17,489 nucleotides of DNA from DATBIS01 sp036556805 (GTDB lineage: Bacteria; Actinomycetota; UBA4738; HRBIN12), in assembly GCA_036556805.1 (NCBI GenBank), contig DATBIS010000125.1, positions 1 through 17,489 on the forward strand, read 5' to 3'. Made by a program: the position numbers and the translations under genes. Under the pieces are notes generated by a model. It saw only the letters and a program-made list of their open reading frames with translations. It was not told where the DNA came from and made no database searches. Position 1 is the first letter of the stretch. Each line of letters begins with the position of its first letter. Shown piece by piece: positions 1 through 6,584 of the stretch.

Positions 1-31
1 GCGCGCGACGGGCGGTCCTGGTGATGGATTG

Positions 32-40
32 AGGGGAGGG
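32..40 (+). promoter_or_regulatory. Ribosome binding site of the Fae-like gene
   Basis: AGGGGAGGG-type purine run with AGGGGAGG/GGAGGG cores, 6 nt before ATG 47. It decides the start against the in-frame TTG at 29, which lies upstream of this site. Confidence 0.65.
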
Positions 41-46
41 ACTGGG

Positions 47-577
47 ATGGGCGACGACGCGATCGCGGATCGTGACGGACGGATCGGCGAGGCCTGGTCG
101 GGCGAGGCGCCGAACGGGAGCCACATCAACCTCGTGGTCGCGCGGCGAGGGTCGCCGACCGCGGCCGCGATCGTCGGCGCGCTCGCGTCGCCGAGCCCGG
201 GTCACGTGCCCTTCCTCGCGTGCCCCGAGCCGGGAAGCGTCGTGCGCCCGCTCACCGTCGTCGTCAACAAGTCCACGATCGACGGCGAGCGACTCGGCAG
301 GATGACGTGGGGCGCGGCCCAGCTCGGCATCGCGCAGGGCGTGCTCGACGCCGTCGCCGACGGCACGCTGCCGCCGGAGGAGGCCGACGAGACCGTGCTG
401 CTGGTCGCGGTGTGGGTCGACCCGGACGCCCACGACGAGGCGGCGGTGAAGGAGGCGAACCGCCGCGCGGCTCGCGCGGCCGTCGCCGACGCGCTGTCGG
501 CGCACTCCGCCGAGTCGGTGTCGGCGGTCGCCGAGGCTCGCGAGCGCGCGCACAACGCCTTCTACGGTCGATCGTGA
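47..577 (+). CDS. Formaldehyde-activating enzyme (Fae) family protein
   Basis: The 176-aa product aligns by eye over its whole length with the Fae family, whose characterised members condense formaldehyde with tetrahydromethanopterin in the cytoplasm. Recognisable blocks are GEA (14-16), the catalytic-His segment SHINL (His26), RGSP, a KSTI segment, an AQLGIAQGVLDAVADGTLPP stretch matching the family AQxGxAxxVxDAVxxGxIP block, and a C-terminal Ala/Arg-rich helix. Length is close to the usual 165-175 aa. Canonical Fae reads HIDL; here the Asp is Asn. The ATG at 47 is preferred over an in-frame TTG at 29 because a purine-rich Shine-Dalgarno (32-40) sits 6 nt before it. The stop shares its last base with the next ATG, so translation is probably coupled. 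No methanopterin-pathway gene is visible in the window, so a formaldehyde role is inference. A possible 3' end of an upstream gene (stop at 30-32) precedes it. Confidence 0.85.
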   Translation: MGDDAIADRDGRIGEAWSGEAPNGSHINLVVARRGSPTAAAIVGALASPSPGHVPFLACPEPGSVVRPLTVVVNKSTIDGERLGRMTWGAAQLGIAQGVLDAVADGTLPPEEADETVLLVAVWVDPDAHDEAAVKEANRRAARAAVADALSAHSAESVSAVAEARERAHNAFYGRS

Positions 578-1686
578 TGCGGATCGAGCGGATCGAGACG
601 CGGCGATACGAGGTCCCGCTCGACCCGCCCTTCCGAGCGGCTTGGGATCCACGGCCGCGCGACCGACTGCGGGAAACGATCGTGATCGTGCACGCGGACG
701 ACGGCGGGGTGGGCGTCGCGAGCGGCGCGTCGCTCCCGGACCGCGATCTTCTTGCGGAGTTCCTCGTCGGCGTCGATCCGCGTCGCACGGAGGTCGTCCG
801 ACACGTCTGCGAGTCCGTGGACCTGCACGGCAGTCGGCCCTGGGCGCTCGAGGTGGCGGTGTGGGACCTCGTCGCGCGCGCGGCGGGAGAGCCACTGTGG
901 CGGCTGCTCGGAGGCAGCTCGGGCGCGCTTCTCGCGTACGCCTCCAGCGGGGAGCGGGTGCCGCCGGACGAGCGCGTCCGACGGGTGAAGGCGATGGCCG
1001 CCGACGGGATCCGCGCCGTGAAGATTCGGCTCGACCACGTCGGGTGGCGCGAGGACGTGGAGGTCGTCGAGGCGGTGCGCGAAGCCCTCGGGACGGACGT
1101 CGAGATCATGGTCGACGCGAACCAGGGCTGGCGCATGCCCGGCGACCTGCGGAGGCCCTGGGACGTCGCGACGGCGACCGCATGCGCGCGAGCCCTCGAG
1201 CGATCCGGCATCTACTGGCTGGAGGAGCCGCTGCCGGCCTCGGACGTCGAGGGCTACGCCGCGCTCCGCCGGGCCACGTCGCTCCGCATCGCGGCCGGCG
1301 AGATGGTGCGCACCGTGCCGGAGTCGCGCGAGCTCGTCGAGCGGGGCGGCATCGACGTCGTGCAGAACGACGCGGTGCTCGCCGGCGGGATCGGCGGGTG
1401 CCGGGAGATCGCCGGCATCGCCGAGGCCGCCGGCCGCGCCTTCAGCCCCCACACATGGACGAACGGCCTCGGCATGATCGCGAACCTGCACGTCGCGATC
1501 GCGTTCTCGACGGTGCCGTTCGTCGAGGTGCCGCTCGATCCACCCGGGTGGAGCGCGGAGCGACGGGATTGGCTGCTCCCCGCGCCGGTCCCGATCGCCG
1601 CCGACGGCACGATCCGGCCCCCGGACGGTTCCGGGCTCGGGGTCGACCTCGATCTCGACGCGCTCGAGCCGTTTCGCGTGCGATGA
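577..1686 (+). CDS. Mandelate racemase/muconate lactonizing enzyme family (enolase superfamily) protein
   Basis: The 369-aa product has the two-domain enolase-superfamily layout: N-terminal capping domain (about 1-120) and a TIM barrel. Catalytic motifs are visible: KIRLD (Lys149, the KxK-like base motif with Arg in second place), VDAN (Asp180), EEPL (Glu216/217), AGEM (Glu242) as the metal-ligand series, then QND (Asp265) and SPHTW (His292), which form the His-Asp dyad typical of the mandelate racemase subgroup. Members abstract a proton alpha to a carboxylate with Mg2+, most often dehydrating or epimerising sugar acids. ATG 577 overlaps the Fae-like stop by one base; a GTG at 574 is the alternative. 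The stop overlaps the next ATG by four bases (ATGA). Subgroup is fairly certain, substrate unknown; an acid-sugar dehydratase is the likeliest type. Confidence 0.88.
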   Translation: MRIERIETRRYEVPLDPPFRAAWDPRPRDRLRETIVIVHADDGGVGVASGASLPDRDLLAEFLVGVDPRRTEVVRHVCESVDLHGSRPWALEVAVWDLVARAAGEPLWRLLGGSSGALLAYASSGERVPPDERVRRVKAMAADGIRAVKIRLDHVGWREDVEVVEAVREALGTDVEIMVDANQGWRMPGDLRRPWDVATATACARALERSGIYWLEEPLPASDVEGYAALRRATSLRIAAGEMVRTVPESRELVERGGIDVVQNDAVLAGGIGGCREIAGIAEAAGRAFSPHTWTNGLGMIANLHVAIAFSTVPFVEVPLDPPGWSAERRDWLLPAPVPIAADGTIRPPDGSGLGVDLDLDALEPFRVR

Positions 1687-2822
1687 CCTCGCCGATCGAG
1701 GTCCGCGCGTCGGTGCTGCGGCGGATGGGCGGGCCGCAATCGGTCGAGACGCTGGTGCTCGACCCGCCCGGGGACGGCGAGGTGCGCGTGCGCGTGGCGG
1801 CCGCCGGAGTGTGCCACTCGGACCTGCACCTCGCCGACGGCCACCTCGGCACCGAGCGCGTGCCGATCGTGCTCGGACACGAGGGAGCGGGGGTCATCGA
1901 GGCGCTGGGTCCCGGCGTCGTGGGGAGGTCGGTCGGCGATCGCGTCGCGTTCTGCTTCGTCCCGTCCTGCGGCACGTGCCGTCAGTGCGTCGAGGGCCGG
2001 CGAAACCTCTGCGAGCCGGCGGGCGCCGCCGCGTGGAAGGGCACGATGCTCGACGGCTCGACGCGCCTGGGGGCGAACGGCGAGCCGATCCTGCACTTCA
2101 ACTTCGTCTCGTGCTTCGCCGAATCCTGCGTCGTGCCGGCGGCGTCGGCGGTCCCGATCCCTGCGACGTTGCCGCTCTGGCGTGCGGCGCTCCTGGGGTG
2201 CGCCGTCGTGTCGGCGTTCGGCGCCGTGCGCGACGTGGCGCGCGTGCGACCGGGCGAGCGCGTGTGCGTGATCGGATGCGGCGGCGTCGGCTTGCACGTG
2301 CTGCTCGCGTGCCGGCTCGCGGGCGCCACGACGATCGTCGCGCTCGACCTCGGCGAGGAGAAGCTCGAGCGCGCGCGAGGCTTCGGCGCGACGCACGCGC
2401 TCGACGCCTCGGGAGAGGGCGTCGTGCAGGCCGTCGTCGATCTCACGGGGGGCGGCGTGGACCACGCGTTCGAGGTCGTGGGGCGCGGCGACACGATCCG
2501 GCGGGCGTGGGACGTGCTGCGACCGGGCGCGTCCGCCGTCGTCGTCGGCCTGGCGCCCACGGGCGTCGAGGTGTCGCTTCCCGCGCTCGACTTCCTCTCG
2601 GAGAAGGGGATCCGCGGGAGCTACTACGGTTCGGGCGACCCCGCCGAGCGGATCGGTTCCCTCGCCGAGCTCGCCGCCTCGGGCGAGCTCGAGATCGGCG
2701 GCGCGGTCACGCAGCTCGATGACCTCGGTGGGATCGATGCGGCGTTCGATCGCCTCCGGAGCGGCGAGGGCGGCCGAACGCTCATCGTGCTGGACGAGGA
2801 GCTTGCCGCGCATCCGAGCTGA
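1683..2822 (+). CDS. Zinc-dependent alcohol dehydrogenase (MDR superfamily)
   Basis: The 379-aa medium-chain dehydrogenase carries all expected zinc sites: catalytic Cys44 (GVCHSD), His66/Glu67 (GHEGAG) and Cys173 (LLGCAV), and a structural site with Cys96, Cys99, Cys102 and Cys110. A Rossmann glycine motif GCGGVG (198-203) is followed by Asp222 at the end of the second strand, favouring NAD(H). The layout resembles the class III-like group that includes thiol-dependent formaldehyde dehydrogenases and nitrosoamine-dependent alcohol dehydrogenases; which of these cannot be settled by eye. The ATG lies in an ATGA overlap with the upstream stop, so it is the last gene of the three-gene operon. 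With a Fae homologue upstream, an aldehyde/formaldehyde-linked oxidation is plausible but inferred. It ends 3 nt from the stop of the converging lyase-like gene. Confidence 0.9.
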   Translation: MTSPIEVRASVLRRMGGPQSVETLVLDPPGDGEVRVRVAAAGVCHSDLHLADGHLGTERVPIVLGHEGAGVIEALGPGVVGRSVGDRVAFCFVPSCGTCRQCVEGRRNLCEPAGAAAWKGTMLDGSTRLGANGEPILHFNFVSCFAESCVVPAASAVPIPATLPLWRAALLGCAVVSAFGAVRDVARVRPGERVCVIGCGGVGLHVLLACRLAGATTIVALDLGEEKLERARGFGATHALDASGEGVVQAVVDLTGGGVDHAFEVVGRGDTIRRAWDVLRPGASAVVVGLAPTGVEVSLPALDFLSEKGIRGSYYGSGDPAERIGSLAELAASGELEIGGAVTQLDDLGGIDAAFDRLRSGEGGRTLIVLDEELAAHPS

Positions 2823-2825
2823 ACG

Positions 2826-4256
2826 TCACGGCGTCCCGTCGCGAACGAGCTCCACGACCGAGTCGATGTCGTGCTCGGCGAGGTCGGTCTCGTCGAAGAA
2901 CGGGAACCGTTCTCTCACCGCCTCGAGCGTTCGGCGGGTGCCGCTCCCCAGCTCGGTTCGCCCACGCAGCTCGGTCGCCTGCGCGGCGACGACGAGCTCC
3001 GAGGCCACGACCATCCTCGCCATCTCGATCATCTCGGACAGTCGGCGCACCGCGAGCGGCGCCATCGTCATCCGGTCCTCGATCCCCTCGGCATGCGAGG
3101 TCGAGACGAGCTCGAACGACACCGGCTGGGCGAGAAGCCTCGCCTCCGCGGCGAAGGACTGCACGGCGATCCCGAGGATCTCGAGGCCGCCTTCGCCTCG
3201 CTCGGCCCCGCGGGTGAGCCCGGTCGGAAGACCGGACCAGGTCGTCTCGAGGAGCTTCACGGCCCGCTCGGAGGACGCGGACACGGCGGTCGCGAGGGCC
3301 GCGCGCACCGAGTCGGCCGCGAGCGCGACGGGCAGGTTCTCGTAGTTGCCCACCGATACCGGACGATCCTCGCCGGCGACGACGATCGGGTTGCCCTGCG
3401 AGGCGTTCATCGCGACGACCACCTGTGCCTCGGCGAACGCCAGCACGTCGCGGACGGCGCCCATGATCTGCGGGACGTTGCGGAAGGTGAGCGGGTCCTG
3501 CAGGTTGCGGGCGTTGCCCGCTTCGAACAGCGAGCTTCCGTCGAGGAGCTCCGCGACGTGGGCGCGCGACCGAGCGAGGCCGGCGGAAGGGATCGCGGCG
3601 TCGATCCCCGGATGCAGCATCGTGAGGTTCGCCTCGAAGGCCTCCAAGGACAGCGCGCCCGCCGCCTCCGTGGACTCGACGAGTCGCGTCGCGTCCGCGA
3701 TCGAGAGCGCGGCCCAGCCGATCGAGAACGCGTTGTTGTTGAGCAGGGCGAGCGCCTCGCCGGGCGCGAGCGGGCTCGCCGCGGCGACCGCGAGCGCGAG
3801 GTCGGCCATCGTCGCGAGGTCGGCCTGCCCGATCGAACCGAGGGTGCGCAGCACGGGCTGCTCGGTCCCGTTCAGCATCTCCACGATCCGCTCCACGATC
3901 GCCGGACGGACACCCGCCGTTCCGCGCGCGAGCGTGTTCGCAAGACACACCATCGTGGCGCGGGTGACGTCCGCCGGCGCGGACTCGCCGTGGGCCACGC
4001 GGTGCCCGCGCAGCATCGCGATCCCGAACGACGCGAGCGTGTCGGCGTCGGTGGGGATGCCGACGCGCTTGAGCACCCCCGCTCCCGTCGTAAGGCCGTA
4101 GACCTCGTCGCCGCGCGCGAGGCTGCCGTCGACGACGGCGCGGGTCCCGGCCATGCGTTCCGCGGCGCCGTCCGCGAGCGCGACGGATGTTCGATCGCGA
4201 GCGACCGCGACGACGTCGGCGATCGTGAGGTCCGAGCCGGTGAGGACGACCGACAA
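2826..4256 (-). CDS. Aromatic amino acid lyase (HAL/PAL) family protein lacking the MIO-forming Ala-Ser-Gly triad
   Basis: The 476-aa product is clearly of the histidine/phenylalanine ammonia-lyase family (HutH about 510 aa). Conserved pieces: Tyr53 in VYGLTTGAG, the LLNNNAF segment (171-177), QDPLTFR with Arg259 followed by VPQIMGA, NASQGNP (284-290), VGNYENLPVALAAD (302-315), and a C-terminal EGIEDRMTM block matching the QEDHVSM region. Normal family members build the electrophilic MIO cofactor from Ala-Ser-Gly inside GSVGASGDLAP. Here that place reads GSIGQADLA (140-148), one residue shorter with no Ser. The QDPYSLR Tyr is also Leu. The reading frame is intact through the region. It starts at TTG 4256 with GGAGG 9 nt upstream. 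It may be a pseudoenzyme, or use another mechanism or substrate. It is transcribed alone, divergent from the rhodanese gene. Confidence 0.85.
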   Translation of the reverse strand: MSVVLTGSDLTIADVVAVARDRTSVALADGAAERMAGTRAVVDGSLARGDEVYGLTTGAGVLKRVGIPTDADTLASFGIAMLRGHRVAHGESAPADVTRATMVCLANTLARGTAGVRPAIVERIVEMLNGTEQPVLRTLGSIGQADLATMADLALAVAAASPLAPGEALALLNNNAFSIGWAALSIADATRLVESTEAAGALSLEAFEANLTMLHPGIDAAIPSAGLARSRAHVAELLDGSSLFEAGNARNLQDPLTFRNVPQIMGAVRDVLAFAEAQVVVAMNASQGNPIVVAGEDRPVSVGNYENLPVALAADSVRAALATAVSASSERAVKLLETTWSGLPTGLTRGAERGEGGLEILGIAVQSFAAEARLLAQPVSFELVSTSHAEGIEDRMTMAPLAVRRLSEMIEMARMVVASELVVAAQATELRGRTELGSGTRRTLEAVRERFPFFDETDLAEHDIDSVVELVRDGTP

Positions 4257-4265
4257 CCCTTCACG

Positions 4266-4270
4266 CCTCC
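4266..4270 (-). promoter_or_regulatory. Ribosome binding site setting the TTG start of the lyase-like gene
   Basis: GGAGG on the minus strand, 9 nt before the TTG at 4254-4256. No ATG or GTG in the same frame lies at a usable distance, so TTG is the best start. Confidence 0.6.
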
Positions 4271-4292
4271 GTTCGCGAGCCAGCGCCCGAGG

Positions 4293-4305
4293 CTAGCAGG
4301 GCTAG
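4293..4305. promoter_or_regulatory. Inverted repeat in the divergent lyase-like/rhodanese promoter region
   Basis: CTAGC-AGG-GCTAG is a perfect 5-bp inverted repeat with a 3-nt spacer. It overlaps the plus-strand box TAGGAT (4303-4308) and a minus-strand TAGCCT box (4290-4295), so a protein bound here could affect both genes. Short enough to be chance. Confidence 0.3.
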
Positions 4306-4308
4306 GAT
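4303..4308 (+). promoter_or_regulatory. Candidate -10 box of the rhodanese gene, leaderless
   Basis: TAGGAT ends 7 nt before ATG 4316, placing the expected transcription start at or next to the A of that ATG. No good Shine-Dalgarno lies between. Confidence 0.45.
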
Positions 4309-4315
4309 GTCGGCC

Positions 4316-4705
4316 ATGCAGCGCACCGTGGACGACCTGCTCGCGGAGGCTCGCGCCGCTCTGGATCGCGTGACGCCCGAGCAGGCCTATGCGGAGCTGC
4401 GGCAGGGGGCGCTGCTCGTCGACACGCGCACGTCGGAGCAGCGAGCGGCCGGCGGCGAGATCCCCGGCGCTCGCCCGATCGGCCTGAACGTGCTCGAGTG
4501 GCGGCTCGACCCTGCGAGCGACTCGCGCATCCCGGAGGCGACAGGCCACGACGTTCGCGTGATCCTCTTCTGCAACGAGGGCTACAGCTCGAGCCTCGCG
4601 GCCGCGCGCCTGCAGTCGCTCGGCATCACGCGGGCGACCGACGTGATCGGCGGCTTCGAGGCGTGGCGGGACGCGGGGCTGCCGGTGGAGCCGCCGCCCT
4701 TCTGA
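4316..4705 (+). CDS. Rhodanese-like domain protein
   Basis: The 129-aa product is a single rhodanese (sulfurtransferase/Cdc25 fold) domain. Seen: LLVDTR (33-38), a GEIPGAR-type segment (48-53) in place of the common GHIPGA, and the active-site loop CNEGYSS with Cys86 as the likely persulfide-bearing residue, followed by the typical IGGFEAWRDAGLPV ending. Members transfer sulfane sulfur to cyanide, thiols or protein partners; the partner here is unknown. The start could be ATG 4307 (three residues longer), but ATG 4316 is preferred because a -10-like TAGGAT would make it leaderless. It is followed 44 nt downstream by the radical SAM gene on the same strand, which seems to have its own promoter. 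There is no signal peptide, so it is cytoplasmic. Confidence 0.85.
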   Translation: MQRTVDDLLAEARAALDRVTPEQAYAELRQGALLVDTRTSEQRAAGGEIPGARPIGLNVLEWRLDPASDSRIPEATGHDVRVILFCNEGYSSSLAAARLQSLGITRATDVIGGFEAWRDAGLPVEPPPF

Positions 4706-4737
4706 ACGAGTCCCTGGCGGGAATCGAACACCTGTTC

Positions 4738-4743
4738 TATGAT
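4738..4743 (+). promoter_or_regulatory. -10 box of the radical SAM gene, leaderless
   Basis: TATGAT (one base from the consensus TATAAT) ends 6 nt before ATG 4750. No Shine-Dalgarno lies between; the -35 region is weak. Confidence 0.55.
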
Positions 4744-4749
4744 CCCGTG

Positions 4750-5721
4750 ATGAGCGGGGAGCGGCTCTTCGAGATCGCGCGGCGGACGTTCGACACGCCC
4801 GAGTTCCGCGGCATCACGTGCATCGAGGTCGAGGCGCACTCGGTGATCAATCACGTGCCGGGGGGCGGCATGCCGTTCGACTGGACGATCAACCCGTACC
4901 GCGGCTGCATGCACGCGTGCGTCTACTGCTTCGCGCGCCCGACCCACACGTATCTCGAGATGGACGCGGGGCGGGACTTCGAGACGAAGATCGTCGTGAA
5001 GGTGAACGCGCCGGAGGTGCTCCGACGCGAGCTCGCCGCGCGGCGGTGGAAGGGCGAGCACATCGCGATGGGGACGGGCACCGATCCCTACCAGCGCGTC
5101 GAGGGGCGGTATCGGCTGATGCGCGGCATCCTGGAGGCGCTCGTCGACGCGCGGAACCCGTTCAGCATCCTCACGAAGGGCACGCTGATCCTCCGCGACG
5201 TGGACCTGCTGCAGCGCGCGGCGGAGGCCACGTCGGTTTCGGCGGCGTTCTCGATCGGCACGCTCGACGAGCGCGTGTGGCGCGAGACCGAGCCCGGCAC
5301 GCCGAGCCCGAAGGCGCGGATGGAGGCCGTGCGAGAGCTGAACGTGGCCGGTATCCCTACCGGCGTGATGCTCGCGCCGATCCTGCCGGGCATCTCCGAC
5401 GCGCCCGAGCAGATCCGCGCCGTCGTCGAGGCCGCGATCGACGCGCGCGCGACGCACGTCTCCCCGATCATGCTCCACCTGCGGCCGGGCGTTCGCGAGG
5501 AGTTCCTGCCGTGGCTCGAGGAGCATCATCCCGACCTCGTGCCGAGGTACCGGACCCTGTACCGCACGCCGTACGGGCCGAAGGCGGCGCGCGAGCGGCT
5601 CTCGCATCGCGTGCGCGCCCTCACGGCCGGCCGTCTCCGCCCGCACGCGGCCGTCTCGGAGCGGTTCCGGCGGCAGGGGCGGACCGACACGCCGCGCGAG
5701 GCGCAGCTGCAGCTCTGGTAG
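4750..5721 (+). CDS. Rv2578c-family radical SAM protein
   Basis: The 323-aa product is a radical S-adenosylmethionine enzyme. Cys53, Cys57 and Cys60 in RGCMHACVYC form the CxxxCxxC motif that binds the 4Fe-4S cluster, preceded by the TINPYRGC phrase shared by the Rv2578c group and by distant spore photoproduct lyase-like proteins. GTGTDPYQRVEG and LTKGTLILRD are further family blocks. The reaction of Rv2578c-type proteins is not known to me; a DNA-repair or modification role is sometimes suggested by the SplB resemblance only. The last about 50 residues are Arg-rich and may bind nucleic acid (inference). ATG 4750 is favoured by the -10 box just upstream; GTG 4747 is the alternative. The gene is probably monocistronic; 95 nt separate it from the ABC transporter gene. 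Confidence 0.87.
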   Translation: MSGERLFEIARRTFDTPEFRGITCIEVEAHSVINHVPGGGMPFDWTINPYRGCMHACVYCFARPTHTYLEMDAGRDFETKIVVKVNAPEVLRRELAARRWKGEHIAMGTGTDPYQRVEGRYRLMRGILEALVDARNPFSILTKGTLILRDVDLLQRAAEATSVSAAFSIGTLDERVWRETEPGTPSPKARMEAVRELNVAGIPTGVMLAPILPGISDAPEQIRAVVEAAIDARATHVSPIMLHLRPGVREEFLPWLEEHHPDLVPRYRTLYRTPYGPKAARERLSHRVRALTAGRLRPHAAVSERFRRQGRTDTPREAQLQLW

Positions 5722-5744
5722 GCGCCGCCCCGCCGCGACGGGGG

Positions 5745-5754
5745 GGTGGCCACC
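5745..5754. repeat. 10-bp perfect palindrome in the radical SAM/ABC intergenic region
   Basis: GGTGGCCACC is self-complementary and lies 49 nt before the candidate -10 box of the ABC operon. It could be an operator; in sequence this GC-rich it could also be chance. Confidence 0.25.
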
Positions 5755-5802
5755 ATCGAAGAAGTGGTGCCCGCCGGCTCGCGGTTCCGCGCGCGGAAGC
5801 CG

Positions 5803-5808
5803 TACCGT
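5803..5808 (+). promoter_or_regulatory. Candidate -10 box of the ABC transporter operon
   Basis: TACCGT ends 8 nt before ATG 5817, with no Shine-Dalgarno between. It matches the TANNNT spacing seen before other genes in this window, though 8 nt is at the long end. Confidence 0.35.
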
Positions 5809-5816
5809 TGGCTTCG

Positions 5817-6584
5817 ATGGACGAGCTCTCGGACGCTCCTGCCCTCCTCGTCGAGGGCCTCCGGAAGACGTTCGCGGCGACGGACGACGAGCAGATCCCG
5901 GTCCGCGCGTTGCGAGGCGTCGACCTGATCGTCGGGCGGGGCGAGTTCGTGGCGGTGATGGGTCCTTCGGGTTGCGGCAAGTCGACGCTCATCAACCTGG
6001 TGGCGGGGCTCGAGTCGCCCACGGACGGCCGGATCGTGATCGACGGCGAGGCCATCCACGATCTCTCCGAGGACGAGCTCGCCGTGATGCGCCGCCACCA
6101 CGTCGGGATCGTGTTCCAGTTCTTCAACCTGCTCGAGGGCATGAGCGTGCTCGAGAACGTCTCGCTGCCGATGGTGGTGGCGGGCGCGTCCCGCAAGCAG
6201 GCGGACGGCCGCGCGATGGACCTGCTGGACCTGCTCGGCATCGCCGACAAGGCGGGGAAGTCGCCGGGCGTGCTCTCGGGCGGGCAGCGACAGCGTCTTT
6301 CGATCGCGCGCGCGCTCGCGAACCGGCCCACCCTGCTGCTCGCCGACGAGCCCACCGGCTCGCTGGACTCCGCCGGGGGCGCCGAGGTGCTGGGGCTGTT
6401 CGGCCGGCTGCACGACGGCGGCCAGACGATCGTGATGGTGACGCACGACGACGAGGTCGCGGCGTCGGCCGACCGCATCGTGCGCATGCGCGACGGCCGC
6501 ATCGAGGACGGTTTGACTCCGGGTCCGAAGACGCCGCCTGCCGGCGGCGTCTTCGGCGTGCTGGGGGAGGAGTCTCCGGCGTGA
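5817..6584 (+). CDS. ABC transporter ATP-binding protein (MacB/LolD-like)
   Basis: The 255-aa nucleotide-binding subunit shows the full set of ABC motifs: Walker A GPSGCGKST (49-57), Q-loop Gln101 in VFQFFNLL, signature LSGGQRQR (153-160), Walker B LLLADEPTGSLD (from 173) and switch His210. The VFQFFNLL and DEPTGSLD wording is typical of the MacB/LolD/FtsE branch, whose partners are FtsX-type permeases, as found immediately downstream. Members use ATP to drive mechanical work on the periplasmic or extracellular side, for lipoprotein release, drug or peptide efflux, or signalling. The tail after about residue 232 is extra, Pro/Gly-rich and encoded across a perfect inverted repeat (6525-6556). 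The stop overlaps the permease GTG (GTGA). Confidence 0.93.
   Translation: MDELSDAPALLVEGLRKTFAATDDEQIPVRALRGVDLIVGRGEFVAVMGPSGCGKSTLINLVAGLESPTDGRIVIDGEAIHDLSEDELAVMRRHHVGIVFQFFNLLEGMSVLENVSLPMVVAGASRKQADGRAMDLLDLLGIADKAGKSPGVLSGGQRQRLSIARALANRPTLLLADEPTGSLDSAGGAEVLGLFGRLHDGGQTIVMVTHDDEVAASADRIVRMRDGRIEDGLTPGPKTPPAGGVFGVLGEESPA
6525..6556. repeat. Perfect 14-bp inverted repeat inside the 3' end of the ABC ATPase gene
   Basis: CCGAAGACGCCGCC and its exact reverse complement are separated by a 4-nt loop (TGCC). It encodes the PKTPPAGGVFG segment (residues 237-247), in the non-conserved tail. No T-run follows, so it does not look like a finished intrinsic terminator; as RNA it would be a very stable hairpin 25 nt before the permease start. 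Confidence 0.75.

Noticed and set aside
1..46. 3' end of an upstream plus-strand gene
   Set aside because: Two frames are open to stops at 22-24 and 30-32, but fewer than 11 codons are visible, too few to support a feature.
220..1211. Long overlapping frames on both strands across the first operon and most other genes
   Set aside because: They are Arg/Ala/Pro-rich shadow frames caused by high GC; the genes called have recognisable families, motifs and ribosome sites, the shadows do not.
3813..3839. Frameshift explaining the missing MIO triad
   Set aside because: Both sides of the region read in the same frame and match the family without a gap that is not a multiple of three.
4750..5721. 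Radical SAM protein as spore photoproduct lyase
   Set aside because: Only the TINPYRGC/CxxxCxxC region resembles SplB; the rest fits the Rv2578c group and no sporulation gene is seen.
6525..6556. Intrinsic terminator inside the ABC operon
   Set aside because: The stem is strong but a G-rich stretch, not a T-run, follows, and the permease start overlaps the ATPase stop, arguing for read-through.
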